Below, one piece after another: positions 18,243 through 27,175 of a stretch of 37,455 nucleotides of DNA (within the stretch, counting starts at the first letter, position 1; each line of letters begins with the position of its first letter). Under the pieces are notes generated by a model, which did not search any database, was not told the origin of the DNA, and saw only the letters and a program-made list of their open reading frames with translations. Location of the stretch: assembly GCA_029567505.1 (NCBI GenBank), contig JAKPXO010000329.1, forward strand, positions 1 through 37,455, in the 5' to 3' direction. Made by a program: the position numbers and the translations under genes. This stretch comes from Acidobacteriota bacterium (GTDB lineage Bacteria; Acidobacteriota; Thermoanaerobaculia; UBA5066).

Positions 18243-19034
18243 GTGAGCGTTCGGGGCGAGGTCAGCCACAAGGCCGGCGCCGAGGGCGCGAGGCGCCGCC
18301 TCGAGCTCTCCTATCTTGGCACCCATTTCGAGGGGTGGCAGGCCCAGGACGTCGTCCGGACGGGGACGGGACCTCCCCGGACGGTCCAGCTCGTCGTCGA
18401 GGAGGCGCTCTCGAAGATGCACGGCTCCCGCGTGCGCGTTCACGCCGCGAGCCGCACGGACGCCGGCGTCCACGCGGAGGGACAGGTCGCCCATTTCGAC
18501 GTCCCTCCCGGTGGCCCTCTCGTCCCGCGCGAAGGCCTGCGCCGCGGCCTGAACGCCCTCCTCCCGTGGGACGTCCGGGTCGAAGACGCGGCCGAGGTCC
18601 CGTTCGCGTGGCATGCCCGCTTCGACGCCCTCGGCAAGCGCTACGTCTACCGGCTCCGCCGGGCCGATCACCTCCCCCCGTTCGAGGGGCTGCGCGAGGC
18701 GTTGGCCTCGCCGCGACTCGACGTTCGCGCCATGAGAGCTGCCGCGGCCCGCCTCGTCGGTCGGAACGACTTCGCGTCGTTCGGTCTCGCCGGGGCGCCC
18801 CGCCGGACGACGGTCCGGACGCTCGCTCGGCTCGACGTCGGAGAGCTCGGTCCGCTCGTCGTCGTCACCGCCGTCGGGGACGGGTTCCTGCGAGGGATGG
18901 TGCGCCGCCTCGTTGGGACGCTCGTGGAAGCCGGCCTCGGGCGGACCGACCCGGGGGAGGCGTTCCGGCGCCCCGGCCCGACGGCTCCGGCCCGCGGTCT
19001 GACGCTCGAGAAGGTCTTCTACCGGGCAGGGTAA
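18243..19034 (+). CDS. truA: tRNA pseudouridine(38-40) synthase
   Basis: A 263-residue TruA-family enzyme that isomerises uridines 38-40 in the tRNA anticodon arm. Landmarks: LELSYLGTHFEGWQAQ, the catalytic block ASRTDAGVHAEGQVAHFDV with catalytic D73, RFDALGKRYVYRL, NDFASFG and the C-terminal GDGFLRGMVRRLVGTLVEAG. Length fits. The GTG at 18243 is chosen as the first start before the conserved core; TATCAT lies 6 nt upstream and no Shine-Dalgarno is seen. It heads the chain truA-uppS-cdsA-dxr-rseP; the classical uppS-cdsA-dxr-rseP order is widespread in bacteria, with truA joined in front here. Confidence 0.95.
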   Translation: MSVRGEVSHKAGAEGARRRLELSYLGTHFEGWQAQDVVRTGTGPPRTVQLVVEEALSKMHGSRVRVHAASRTDAGVHAEGQVAHFDVPPGGPLVPREGLRRGLNALLPWDVRVEDAAEVPFAWHARFDALGKRYVYRLRRADHLPPFEGLREALASPRLDVRAMRAAAARLVGRNDFASFGLAGAPRRTTVRTLARLDVGELGPLVVVTAVGDGFLRGMVRRLVGTLVEAGLGRTDPGEAFRRPGPTAPARGLTLEKVFYRAG

Positions 19035-19045
19035 GATCAGAAATT

Positions 19046-19076
19046 CAGCCGGTCCCGGGCGATCCCGGTCCGGCTG
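19046..19076 (+). promoter_or_regulatory. GC-rich hairpin in the truA-uppS gap
   Basis: CAGCCGGTCC (19046-19055) pairs with GGTCCGGCTG (19067-19076), 10-nt arms with one mismatch and an 11-nt loop; it ends 8 nt before the uppS ATG and has no T-tract. It could attenuate, mark an RNA processing site or hide the uppS start. TAAGAT overlapping the truA stop (19032-19037) may be a -10 box for a uppS transcript. Confidence 0.4.
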
Positions 19077-19084
19077 TCGGACAG

Positions 19085-19909
19085 ATGATCGAGAAGGACC
19101 TCGTCGCCGCGCCGGGCACCCCCGAGCGCGCTCTGCTGGACACGCTGGACCTCGGACGCCTCCCGCGCCACGTCGCCGTCATCATGGACGGCAACGGCAG
19201 GTGGGCCCGGCAGCGGCACCTGCCCCGTGTCGAGGGGCATCGGGCCGGCGCGTCCGCCGTGCGCGAGACGGTCGAGACCGCCGCGCGCCTGCGCCTCGAC
19301 GCGCTCACCCTCTACGCCTTCTCGACCGAGAACTGGAAGCGTCCGAAGGCCGAGGTCTCGACGCTCTTCGCGCTTCTGAAGGAGTACCTGCGGCGGGAGT
19401 TCCGGTCGCTCGTCGAGAACGACATCCGCTTCCGCGTCGTCGGAAGGCCAGACGGCCTCGACCCCTCGGTCCGGTCGGCGCTCTCGACGGCGCTCGAAGC
19501 CACGGCCTCCTGTCGCGGCATGGTCTTCAGCGTTGCGCTGAACTACTCGGGCCGAGCCGAGATCGCCGACGCGGCCCGGGCTCTCGCCCGCGACGCCGCG
19601 GAGGGACGCCTCGACCCGGAGTCGATCGACGAGGCGGCCGTCGCCCGCCGTCTCTATACGGCGGACCTCCCCGATCCCGACCTCCTCATCCGGACGAGCG
19701 GCGAGCTCCGGATCTCGAACTTCCTCCTCTGGCAGATCGCCTACGCGGAGATCCACGTCACGCCGGTCCTCTGGCCCGACTTCCGCCGTCGGCATCTTCT
19801 CGAAGCCCTCCTCGACTACCAGCGCCGGGAGAGGCGTTATGGCGGCGTCACGGAGGAGGACGCTTCCGCCCCCGGCGCCCCGCCCGCGCCGGCGGCCCTG
19901 GGCGCGTGA
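19085..19909 (+). CDS. uppS: Undecaprenyl diphosphate synthase (cis-prenyltransferase)
   Basis: A 274-residue cis-prenyltransferase that elongates farnesyl diphosphate to the C55 lipid carrier used for peptidoglycan, O-antigen and Ara4N transfer. Motifs: HVAVIMDGNGRWARQR with catalytic D35, GHRAGASAVRETVETAARL, LTLYAFSTENWKRP, and DLLIRTSGELRISNFLLWQIAY plus the C-terminal ELYVT-like EIHVTPVLWPDF. It is somewhat longer than E. coli UppS (253) due to N- and C-terminal extensions, the latter Ala/Pro-rich. The ATG at 19085 precedes the conserved core by 28 residues. It overlaps cdsA by 4 nt (GTGA). Its product is the carrier for the arn genes further along the window. Confidence 0.96.
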   Translation: MIEKDLVAAPGTPERALLDTLDLGRLPRHVAVIMDGNGRWARQRHLPRVEGHRAGASAVRETVETAARLRLDALTLYAFSTENWKRPKAEVSTLFALLKEYLRREFRSLVENDIRFRVVGRPDGLDPSVRSALSTALEATASCRGMVFSVALNYSGRAEIADAARALARDAAEGRLDPESIDEAAVARRLYTADLPDPDLLIRTSGELRISNFLLWQIAYAEIHVTPVLWPDFRRRHLLEALLDYQRRERRYGGVTEEDASAPGAPPAPAALGA

Positions 19910-20727
19910 GGCGCACCCGGGAGCTGACGGCGGCGGTCCTCATCCCGCTCGTCCTGCTCGTCCTCGTGAAGGGGCCGCTTCTTTCGTGGGCTGTTCTCGC
20001 CGGCCTCGCTTGCGCGGCGGCCCTCCACGAGTTCCACGGCCTCATCCGCTGCGGCGGCTGGCTCGCCCCGCGGGCCCTCAGCTTCGTCCTCTTCGCCACG
20101 ATCGTCGTCGCGGCATACCTCGGCTCGGCGCCGCTCCTCGTGGCGGCGGCCGGAGCCGTCCTCGTGGCCGTGCCGTCGGCCGTCCTGCTCGCCGCGCCGG
20201 CAGAGCCGGTCTGGCTCGCCTCCAGCGCCACGACCTCGTTCGCGACCCTCTACGTCGGCGCCGGAGCCGCGGCGATCGTCGCGCTTCGCGGGATCGGCTG
20301 GGAGCCGGTCGTCTTCCTTCTCGGGATCGTCTGGGCCGGGGACTCCGCGGCCTACTACGCCGGCACCCGGTTCGGAAAGCGCCGCCTGGCCCCGGTCGTC
20401 AGCCCGAAGAAGAGCTGGGAGGGCTTCTGGGGACAGGTGATCGCCGGGGCCCTGTTCGGAGCCCTCCTCGCGCTCGTCCTCCCGCGCGTCCCCGGCGAGC
20501 CCCCGGCGGTCGTCGCGGGCGGAGCGCTCCTCGGCGCCGTCCTGTCCGTCGTCGCGGTGGTCGGCGACCTCGTCGAATCGACGTTCAAGAGGAGCTGCTC
20601 GGTGAAGGACTCGGGAGGCCTCCTCCCGGGGCACGGCGGCCTTCTCGACCGGCTCGACTCGCTCCTCTTCGCCTCACCCGTCCTCTTCGGGATCCTCGCC
20701 CTCCTCCCGGAGCTGCGACCCCGATGA
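19906..20727 (+). CDS. cdsA: Phosphatidate cytidylyltransferase
   Basis: A 273-residue integral membrane enzyme that makes CDP-diacylglycerol from phosphatidate and CTP. About seven or eight hydrophobic helices; the central DSAAYYAGTRFGKRRLAPVVSPKKSWEG and the C-terminal family signature (S-x2-KR-x4-KD-x-G-x3-PGHGG-x2-DR-x-DS, seen as STFKRSCSVKDSGGLLPGHGG and DRLDSLLF) are intact. The GTG at 19906 overlaps the uppS stop (GTGA), and its own stop overlaps the dxr start (ATGA), so translation of the three genes is coupled. Confidence 0.96.
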   Translation: MRRTRELTAAVLIPLVLLVLVKGPLLSWAVLAGLACAAALHEFHGLIRCGGWLAPRALSFVLFATIVVAAYLGSAPLLVAAAGAVLVAVPSAVLLAAPAEPVWLASSATTSFATLYVGAGAAAIVALRGIGWEPVVFLLGIVWAGDSAAYYAGTRFGKRRLAPVVSPKKSWEGFWGQVIAGALFGALLALVLPRVPGEPPAVVAGGALLGAVLSVVAVVGDLVESTFKRSCSVKDSGGLLPGHGGLLDRLDSLLFASPVLFGILALLPELRPR

Positions 20728-21923
20728 ACGCTCCGCGAGGCGTGGCCCTCCTCGGTGCCACCGGCTCGATCGGCCGCTCGGCGCTCTCGGTCTTCGAGGC
20801 GCTGCCGGAGCGGTTCCGGGTCGTCTCGATGTCGGCCGGCTCGAACCTCGACGCGCTTCTCCCGGCGATCGCCCGGTTCCGGCCGACCGTCGTCTCCGTG
20901 AAGGAACGGGCGGCGGCCGACCGGGTCCGCCGCGAGTTTCCGGGGGTCCGCGTCGGCTTCGCCGAGCAGGGAATGATCGACGTCGCGACGCACCCCGAGG
21001 CCGAGGTCGTCCTCGGGGCGGTCGTCGGGGCGGCCGGTCTCCCTCCGGCGTACGAGGCGGTGAAGCTCGGCAAGACTCTGGCCCTCGCGAACAAGGAGGT
21101 CCTCGTCGTCGCCGGGGAGGCGGTGATGGCCGCCGCAGCCGCCTCGGGAAGCGCGGTCCTGCCGGTCGACTCGGAGCACTGCGCCCTTCACCAGGCGCTC
21201 CGCTGTGGCCGGCCGGAGGAGGTCGACCGACTCGTCCTGACCGCGTCGGGCGGTCCGTTCCGCAAGCGGCCGCTCGAGACGTTCGACGCGATCACGATCG
21301 AGGACGCCCTCGCCCACCCGACCTGGAAGATGGGGCCGAAGATCACGATCGACTCGGCCACCATGATGAACAAGGGGCTCGAGGTGATCGAGGCGCGGTG
21401 GCTCTTCGACGTGCCGCCCGAGCGGATCGGCGTCGTCATCCACCCCCAGTCGATCGTCCACTCCTTCGTCGAGTGGATCGACGGCTCGGTCATCGCGCAG
21501 ATCTCGCCGAACGACATGCGTTTCCCGATCCTCTACGCGCTCACGTACCCCGAGCGGGTCCCGACGCCGATGCCGAAGCTGGACCTGCCGTCTCTCGGGA
21601 CGCTCGAGCTCGCGGCCCTCGACGAGAGGCGCTACCCGGCCGTCCCGCTCGCCTACGCGGCGCTCCGGGCGGGCGGAACGGCTCCCGCCGTCCTGAACGC
21701 CGCCAACGAGGTCGCCGTCGCGGCATTCCTCGAGGGGAGGATCCCCTACCGGTCGCTCGTCCCCGTCGTCGAGCGGGTCCTCGCCGACCATCCCGTCTCC
21801 CCGGCCACGACGCTCGAGGCCGTCCTCGAGGCCGACCGGGAGGCCCGACGCCGGGCGGCCGAGCTGGTCTCCTCCGGCGCGCCGCTTGCTTCCCCGAGAA
21901 CCGTCGCGCCGGCTTCGGCGTAA
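20724..21923 (+). CDS. dxr: 1-deoxy-D-xylulose 5-phosphate reductoisomerase
   Basis: A 399-residue enzyme of the MEP isoprenoid pathway: converts DXP to MEP with NADPH and a divalent metal. Motifs: NADPH loop LLGATGSIGRSAL (G11-G17), LANKEVLVVAGE, the metal/substrate site LPVDSEHCALHQAL (about 147-160), HPTWKMGPKITIDSATMMNKGLEVIEA and HPQSIVHSFVEWIDGS. Length is as expected. The start ATG overlaps the cdsA stop. Supplies precursors for UppS two genes upstream. Confidence 0.97.
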   Translation: MNAPRGVALLGATGSIGRSALSVFEALPERFRVVSMSAGSNLDALLPAIARFRPTVVSVKERAAADRVRREFPGVRVGFAEQGMIDVATHPEAEVVLGAVVGAAGLPPAYEAVKLGKTLALANKEVLVVAGEAVMAAAAASGSAVLPVDSEHCALHQALRCGRPEEVDRLVLTASGGPFRKRPLETFDAITIEDALAHPTWKMGPKITIDSATMMNKGLEVIEARWLFDVPPERIGVVIHPQSIVHSFVEWIDGSVIAQISPNDMRFPILYALTYPERVPTPMPKLDLPSLGTLELAALDERRYPAVPLAYAALRAGGTAPAVLNAANEVAVAAFLEGRIPYRSLVPVVERVLADHPVSPATTLEAVLEADREARRRAAELVSSGAPLASPRTVAPASA

Positions 21924-21935
21924 GCAAAGGGTCCG

Positions 21936-23267
21936 ATGCAGATCTCCACGAACATCCTCGCCTTCGTCTTCGTCCTCTCGTTCCTCATCTTCTTCCACGA
22001 GTTCGGGCACTTCCTCGTGGCACGGCTCTTCAAGTTCCCAGTCGAGGTCTTCTCGATCGGCTTCGGGAAGCGCCTCTTCGGGTTCAAGAGGAACGGGACG
22101 GACTACCGGGTCTCCCTCGTTCCGCTGGGCGGGTACGTGAAGATCATCGGCCTCGGGCCCGACGAGAGCGACGTCGTGGACGCCGGAGCGGACCAGGGGC
22201 TCCGCGGCACGCGCTGGCAGCGCTTCCTCGTCCTCCTCGCGGGACCCGCGGTGAACCTCGTCCTCGCCCTCCTCCTGACGGCGGGGGCGTTCACGATCGG
22301 CGTGACGGTGCCGAAGTACGCCGAGGAGAGACCGGTCGTGAAGCACGTCGACGCCGGCAGCCCGGCCGAGAAGGCGGGCGTGAGGATCGACGACGTCGTC
22401 GTCTCGCTCTCCGGCAAGCCGGTCTCGACGTGGCGGGAGGTGGAGACACACCTCGGCCTGGCGCCGCGGGCGGAGATCCCCGTCGTCCTCGAGCGGGGCG
22501 GGGAGTCCGTCTCCGTCGTCATCCGACCCGAGCCGCAGACGAAGTACGACATCGGCTACACCGGGCTGAACCCCTGGCTCGCGCCGGTCATCGGGAGCCT
22601 CGTGAAGGGCTACCCCGGAGAGAAGGCGGGGCTCCAGGTCGGCGACCGGATCGTCTCGATCGGGGGCGTCGCCATCGACGGCTACTTCGAGGTCGTGCGG
22701 CGCGTCCGGGAGGCGTCCTCTGCGTTCGAGGAAGGGAAGCCGCAGCCGATCTCCTTCGAGGTCGACCGGAACGGGACGCGCGTCGCGCTGGACGTCACGC
22801 CGAGGTTCGAAGGCGGCTCGTGGAGGATCGGCTTCACGCCGAAGTACGAGCTCGTCGAGCGGAAGATGCCGTTCCTGGCGGCGATCGGCGCCTCCTGGAA
22901 GGAGAACCTGAGGCAGACGTCCGCGGTCGGGCAGACGATCAAGCGGATGGTCTCGGGCTCGGGCTCGATCCGCCAGCTCTCCGGCCCGGTCGACATCGCG
23001 AAGTTCTCGGGCGAGGCGGTCCGGACCGGATGGGCGGCGCTCCTCGGCTTCATGGGCCTCCTCTCGCTCCAGCTCGGCCTCCTGAACCTCCTCCCGATCC
23101 CGCTCCTCGACGGCGGACAGCTGATGGTCCTCACCTTCGAGGGGATCTTCCGCCGCGACTTCTCCCTGAAGTTCAAGGAGCGGCTCCTCCAGGTGGGATT
23201 CGTCTTCCTCGTCCTCCTGATGGTCTCGGTCCTCGCCTTCGACATCGCGAAGAACCTCGGCTTCTGA
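21936..23267 (+). CDS. rseP: Site-2 metalloprotease RseP
   Basis: A 443-residue intramembrane zinc protease. The first helix carries FFHEFGHFLVAR with the zinc ligands H21, E22 (catalytic) and H25. FSIGFGKRLFGFKRNGTDYRVSLVPLGGYVKI follows. Two PDZ domains are visible (AEKAGVRIDDVVVSLSGKPV and GEKAGLQVGDRIVSIGGVAI). The C-terminal NLLPIPLLDGGQL gives the third zinc ligand aspartate. It cleaves anti-sigma factors or signal peptide remnants in the inner membrane. It lies 12 bp after dxr; the operon ends here and converges with the attH-like gene across a palindromic element. Confidence 0.96.
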   Translation: MQISTNILAFVFVLSFLIFFHEFGHFLVARLFKFPVEVFSIGFGKRLFGFKRNGTDYRVSLVPLGGYVKIIGLGPDESDVVDAGADQGLRGTRWQRFLVLLAGPAVNLVLALLLTAGAFTIGVTVPKYAEERPVVKHVDAGSPAEKAGVRIDDVVVSLSGKPVSTWREVETHLGLAPRAEIPVVLERGGESVSVVIRPEPQTKYDIGYTGLNPWLAPVIGSLVKGYPGEKAGLQVGDRIVSIGGVAIDGYFEVVRRVREASSAFEEGKPQPISFEVDRNGTRVALDVTPRFEGGSWRIGFTPKYELVERKMPFLAAIGASWKENLRQTSAVGQTIKRMVSGSGSIRQLSGPVDIAKFSGEAVRTGWAALLGFMGLLSLQLGLLNLLPIPLLDGGQLMVLTFEGIFRRDFSLKFKERLLQVGFVFLVLLMVSVLAFDIAKNLGF

Positions 23268-23328
23268 GCCCCGGCGCCCTCACGGGTTCACCGGGGAAGG
23301 GGCCGAAGTGAAAACGGCTGAGCGCTGA

Positions 23329-23387
23329 GGGCCGTGTCTGCACTCGTGTATTGTTTGCCACACAATACACGAGTGCAGACACGGCCC
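23329..23387. repeat. Perfect 26-bp palindromic element, copy 1
   Basis: Left arm 23329-23354 and right arm 23362-23387 are exact inverted copies around a 7-nt loop (TTGCCAC). The innermost part of the arm, TCGTGTATTGTT (23344-23355, running 1 nt into the loop), is the same as in the element at 35996-36056; the outer part (GGGCCGTGTCTGCAC) differs. It sits in the gap between convergent rseP and the attH-like gene. It could be a REP/MITE-like element, a bidirectional terminator, or both. Confidence 0.85.
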
Positions 23388-23406
23388 CACGGTCCATCAC
23401 GGCGCG

Positions 23407-24579
23407 TCAGAAGAGGCCGAGGGCGCCCTTGCCGGCATAGCCGGTCAGCTCGACGTAGGCGCGGCCGAGCGGGCGGTCGGAGCCGGGGGCGCGGACGTCG
23501 CAGGCCCCTTCCCAGTAGGTGACGCGGGTGGAGCGGTCGGTGACGAGCTCCTGGTCGGGGAGAACGGGAACGATCTCGAGCGCGAGGCTCGCTTTCGGGA
23601 CGCGCAGGATCCACCGCGCCGGGTAGGTCCCCTTCGAGCGCTGGCTCGTCCAGCGCGCCGTCACCTCGACGGAAAAGTCGCCAGGAGCCAGCGGCGTCGC
23701 GCGGCCGTCCCTCTCGACCAGGGTGCCCGACGAGTGGAGAGTCCGCGTGTCGTCTTCGCCCCGGAGCTGGTAGATCATCAGGTCGCGCCCGTCTTCGAGC
23801 TGCACGGAAAACCAGTCCCAACCCCGGGTCCCACGGCCGATGGCCCCCGAGCCCCACTCGTGGTCCATCCAGGCGCTCCCGGTCACGGAGCGGGCCTCGT
23901 CTCCGCGCGTCGCCCACCCCTCCGCCCGCAATCGCGTGAAGCTGACGTAGCGGCTGACGGCGTCGGGCTCGGCGGCCTTCTTCGAGAGGCCGTTCTCGCC
24001 GTGGAGGACGGGCGGCTTCTCGGGCGTGAGGAGGAGCGTGAGAGTCTCCTCGACGCCGTCGACCCGGTCGCTCGCCCGCAGGTAGAGCTTCCCGCCGAGC
24101 TCGGTGAGCCTCCAGTCCTCGTTCGCGACGTCGAGGTGCGTGGTCCGGGCCGAGGCGCCTCCCGGCCCGTCGCGGTGGGCCCGCTCGGCGTAGCGGAACG
24201 CCCTTCCGTCGACGTCGGTCCGCGCGAAGTGGGCGAGGTGGAGGTCGCGCGGGGCGAAGGCCGACGATCGAGCCCCCTTCGGCTCGTCGACGAGGCCGGT
24301 CCGGAAGAAGGTCAGCTGAAAACCCGACCGGCGCCCGTCGCGGTCGACGAGGTGGCCGGTGACGTACCACCACTCCACGCGGGCGTCGTCGTGCGCGCCG
24401 TGGTCTCGCGGGAAGGCGGGCGTCGCCTTCGGGTCGAGAGGGCGGAAGCGGCCGCCCTCGGCAGCGAGCGGGGCGAAGGAGAAGAGGAGCGAAAGCGCAG
24501 CGAGGGCGGCGGCCGGCCGAAGAGACGCGACGAGCTCGCGAACGGGCCGGACGCGGACCGGGGCGTGACACGGAGACAT
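23407..24579 (-). CDS. AttH/CrtC-like lipocalin-domain protein
   Basis: A 390-residue protein with an N-terminal hydrophobic segment (about 20-40, signal peptide or anchor), then an AttH/hydroxyneurosporene-dehydratase-like (CrtC) double lipocalin fold: HDDARVEWWYVTGHLVDRDG (the hallmark EWWY), FQLTFFRTGL, HLAHFARTD, SGSAWMDHEWG-like motif TGSAWMDHEWGSG, and GWDWFSVQLEDGRDLMIYQLR. True CrtC enzymes hydrate carotenoids, but this subgroup, usually beside an FtsX-type ABC exporter, has no proven reaction and may carry a lipid in the periplasm (inference). ATG 24579 is 4 nt after the permease stop, with AAGGAGGAG at the end of the permease gene as RBS. Third gene of the operon. Confidence 0.88.
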   Translation of the reverse strand: MSPCHAPVRVRPVRELVASLRPAAALAALSLLFSFAPLAAEGGRFRPLDPKATPAFPRDHGAHDDARVEWWYVTGHLVDRDGRRSGFQLTFFRTGLVDEPKGARSSAFAPRDLHLAHFARTDVDGRAFRYAERAHRDGPGGASARTTHLDVANEDWRLTELGGKLYLRASDRVDGVEETLTLLLTPEKPPVLHGENGLSKKAAEPDAVSRYVSFTRLRAEGWATRGDEARSVTGSAWMDHEWGSGAIGRGTRGWDWFSVQLEDGRDLMIYQLRGEDDTRTLHSSGTLVERDGRATPLAPGDFSVEVTARWTSQRSKGTYPARWILRVPKASLALEIVPVLPDQELVTDRSTRVTYWEGACDVRAPGSDRPLGRAYVELTGYAGKGALGLF

Positions 24580-24583
24580 CGGA

Positions 24584-27175
24584 CTACTCCTCCTTCAGGA
24601 CGGCGGCGGGGTCGGTCGAAGCCGCGAGGCGGGCGGGGCGCGAAGCGGCGGCCAGCGTGGCGAGGAGGACGAGCGCGAGCGCGCCGGCGAGGAAGAGCCA
24701 CGGCACGTCGGTGCGGATCGTCCACCCGAACGACTGGCGGTTGACGACGTGGACGAGGACGATGCCCATCGCGGCGCCCGCGGCGACGCCGAGGACGACA
24801 CCGAGCGAGGAGAGAGCGGCCGCCTCGAGCCGGACGGCGCGGGCGACGCGAGCGGCCGAGGCCCCGAGGACGCGCAGGAGCGCGATCTCCCGCCGCCTCT
24901 CGAGGACGAGCGCGAGGAGCGTCGAGAAGACGCCGAGGACGGCGACGGCGATCGCGACGGCCTCGAGCGCCCAGGTCACGGCGAACGTCCGGTCGAAGAG
25001 GGCCAGCGCCGCCTCCCGGAGCACGGCGTTCGTCTGGACGCGGAGCGCGAAGCGTCCCTCCGCCGCGCTGAGAAGTCTCCGCCGCGCCTCCTCCGGCGCG
25101 ACTCCGGGCTCGAGGCGGACGGCGAGGCTCCCGGCGCCGTCCATCCGGAAGAGCCTTCGGAAGAGCGCGCGGTCGATCGTCACGGTGCCGCGGTCGTTCG
25201 AGTAGTCGCGATAGACGCCTGCCACGCGAAGGGCCACCGGGCCGTCGAGGGCGGGGAGGGTGACCGTGTCTCCCGCCTTCACGCCGAACTTGACCGAGTA
25301 GGGCTCGGAGACCACGGCCTCGCCCCGCGCGAGGGCGCGTGCGAGGACCTCGCGCGTGTCGCTCCCGTCGGCCATCGGCAGGTCGCCGTGGGCGGCGACG
25401 AGGTCGAAGCGGCCCGAGCCGATCGTGTAGGGAGCTCCGTCTCGCGTCGCCTCGAACGAGAGGAACGGGTCGACGGAGGCGACGCCGGGCACCGCCTCGA
25501 CGAGGCGGATCGCTTCCTCGGGGAGGCGCCCGAGCGCGCGCTGCGAACGGCCGCTCTCGGGAGCGACGAAGAGGTCGGCCTTCAGCGTCTGCGAGACCCA
25601 GTCGACGACGGTCGCGCGAAACGAGCCGACCATGAACGCCACCGCGACCATCATCGAGATCCCCATCGAAAGGGCCGCCACGGCAACGGCCGTCCTCGAG
25701 AGGCTCCCGGTCAGGTTCGCGCGGGCGATCCGCGCCTCGACGCCGAGGAGCCGGACGGCCGGACCGTCCGCGAGGCGCGCCACGGTCACGACGGCGAGCG
25801 GCGCGAGGAGGGAGACGCCCGCGATGACGAGGAAGACCGACGCGAATCCGAAGAGGGGGAGGCCGTCCACCGGTCCGGGACGCGTCGCGAGGGCGGCGAG
25901 CGCTAGGGCGGCGACGCCCCCGAGGGCGAGCGGCCCCACGGCACGCCGGCGCGAAGCCTCGACCGAGCCGTGCCGGAGCGTCGATGCGGGCTCCACCTGG
26001 GCGGCCTCGACGGCCGGCGCGAGGGCGGAGAGGATCGACGTGCCGAGGCCGGCGAGGAACGAGGTCGCGAGCGCGGACGGGGCGAGCGTGAAGACCGGCG
26101 CGGCCTGCGGGAGGTAGAAGTCGGTCGCGGTGCCGCCGACGGCGGCGAGGGCGACCCGCGCCAGGAGCGCCCCGAGCGCGACGCCGAGCGCCCCTCCGAG
26201 GGCGCCGAGCGCGGCCCCCTCCGCGAGGAAGACCAGGAAGACCGAGCGGGCCGAGGCGCCGAGAGCGCGGACGGTGCCGATGTCGCTCCGCCGCCGCAGG
26301 ACGGAGATCGAGAGCGTGTTGTAGACGAAGTAGGTCCCGACGAGGAAGGCGACGAGGCCGAGGGCCGTCAGGTTGACTCGGAAGGAACGGACCATCCGGT
26401 CGACCGTCTCCGTCCGCCGCTCGGGGCGCCCGACGGTGACGCCGGGCGGGAGCGAATCGCGGACGGAGGCCTCGAGGGCCGTCCGGTCGGCGTCGGCGAG
26501 GCCGGCCGGAAGGACGAGGTCGATACGGTCGAGGAAGCCCTCGCGCCCGAGGACCTCCTGCGCCGTCGCGAGATCGGCGAAGAGGACCGAGCCGGCCGCC
26601 GCCCGCGCCGCCCCTTCCATCCGAAGGACGCCGGCGACGCGCAGCCGGTGCGCGGCGCCCCCCGAGAGGACCCCGAGCTCCGCGCCCGGCCCGAGGCCGA
26701 GGCGTTCGGCGAGCGGCGCGGGGACGAGGACCGCTCCGGCCCGGAAGACCCCGAACAGCTTCTCGAGCGACGTCTCGTCTGCCGTCTCCGCGACGAAGCG
26801 GTAGTCCCGGACGGAAGGGTCCGTGACCGGGTCGATCCCGAGAAGCTCGAGGACGTCGCCCTCGCCTCCGGCGAGGGCGACCGTCACCGAGACCGCGGGG
26901 ACGATCGCGACCCCCTTCATGCGGAGCCACGCGAGCCGCTCGAGCGTCTCCTCCGGGATTCCCGGCCCGTCGGCGAGGACGGTGAGCCCCGCCTTCCCGG
27001 CCACGACGTCGACCGTCGCCGTGAAGGACGAGAGGACCGAGGCGTTCGCGAGGAGGATCGCGGCCATCGTCGCGACGCCGACGGCGATTCCGGCGACGGT
27101 CAGGACGAAGCGCCCGCGGTCCTCCCGGAACGGGCGGAGAAGGAGCGGAGCGAGGAGCGGCCGGGTCCGGCTCAC
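24584..27175 (-). CDS. FtsX-type ABC transporter permease (double-domain, LolC/YbbP-like)
   Basis: An 863-residue permease with a first transmembrane helix (about 22-43, FVLTVAGIAVGVATMAAILL), a periplasmic MacB_PCD-like region, an FtsX domain (about 250-380, LTALGLVAFLVGTYFVYNTLSISVLRRRSDIGTVRALGAS), a second periplasmic domain, and a second FtsX domain ending with the family end STDPAAVLKEE. The double arrangement resembles YbbP-like permeases, which act on lipids or envelope substrates rather than classical solutes. The start is GTG 27175, which overlaps the stop of the ATPase gene (GTGA); sequence upstream in this frame is antisense-like. It is coupled upstream to the ATPase and downstream to the attH-like gene. 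Confidence 0.92.
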   Translation of the reverse strand: MSRTRPLLAPLLLRPFREDRGRFVLTVAGIAVGVATMAAILLANASVLSSFTATVDVVAGKAGLTVLADGPGIPEETLERLAWLRMKGVAIVPAVSVTVALAGGEGDVLELLGIDPVTDPSVRDYRFVAETADETSLEKLFGVFRAGAVLVPAPLAERLGLGPGAELGVLSGGAAHRLRVAGVLRMEGAARAAAGSVLFADLATAQEVLGREGFLDRIDLVLPAGLADADRTALEASVRDSLPPGVTVGRPERRTETVDRMVRSFRVNLTALGLVAFLVGTYFVYNTLSISVLRRRSDIGTVRALGASARSVFLVFLAEGAALGALGGALGVALGALLARVALAAVGGTATDFYLPQAAPVFTLAPSALATSFLAGLGTSILSALAPAVEAAQVEPASTLRHGSVEASRRRAVGPLALGGVAALALAALATRPGPVDGLPLFGFASVFLVIAGVSLLAPLAVVTVARLADGPAVRLLGVEARIARANLTGSLSRTAVAVAALSMGISMMVAVAFMVGSFRATVVDWVSQTLKADLFVAPESGRSQRALGRLPEEAIRLVEAVPGVASVDPFLSFEATRDGAPYTIGSGRFDLVAAHGDLPMADGSDTREVLARALARGEAVVSEPYSVKFGVKAGDTVTLPALDGPVALRVAGVYRDYSNDRGTVTIDRALFRRLFRMDGAGSLAVRLEPGVAPEEARRRLLSAAEGRFALRVQTNAVLREAALALFDRTFAVTWALEAVAIAVAVLGVFSTLLALVLERRREIALLRVLGASAARVARAVRLEAAALSSLGVVLGVAAGAAMGIVLVHVVNRQSFGWTIRTDVPWLFLAGALALVLLATLAAASRPARLAASTDPAAVLKEE

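Noticed and set aside
20355-22451. A 698-residue minus-strand open frame opposite cdsA, dxr and rseP
   Set aside because: Charged low-complexity antisense sequence without motifs; the plus-strand genes are clear.
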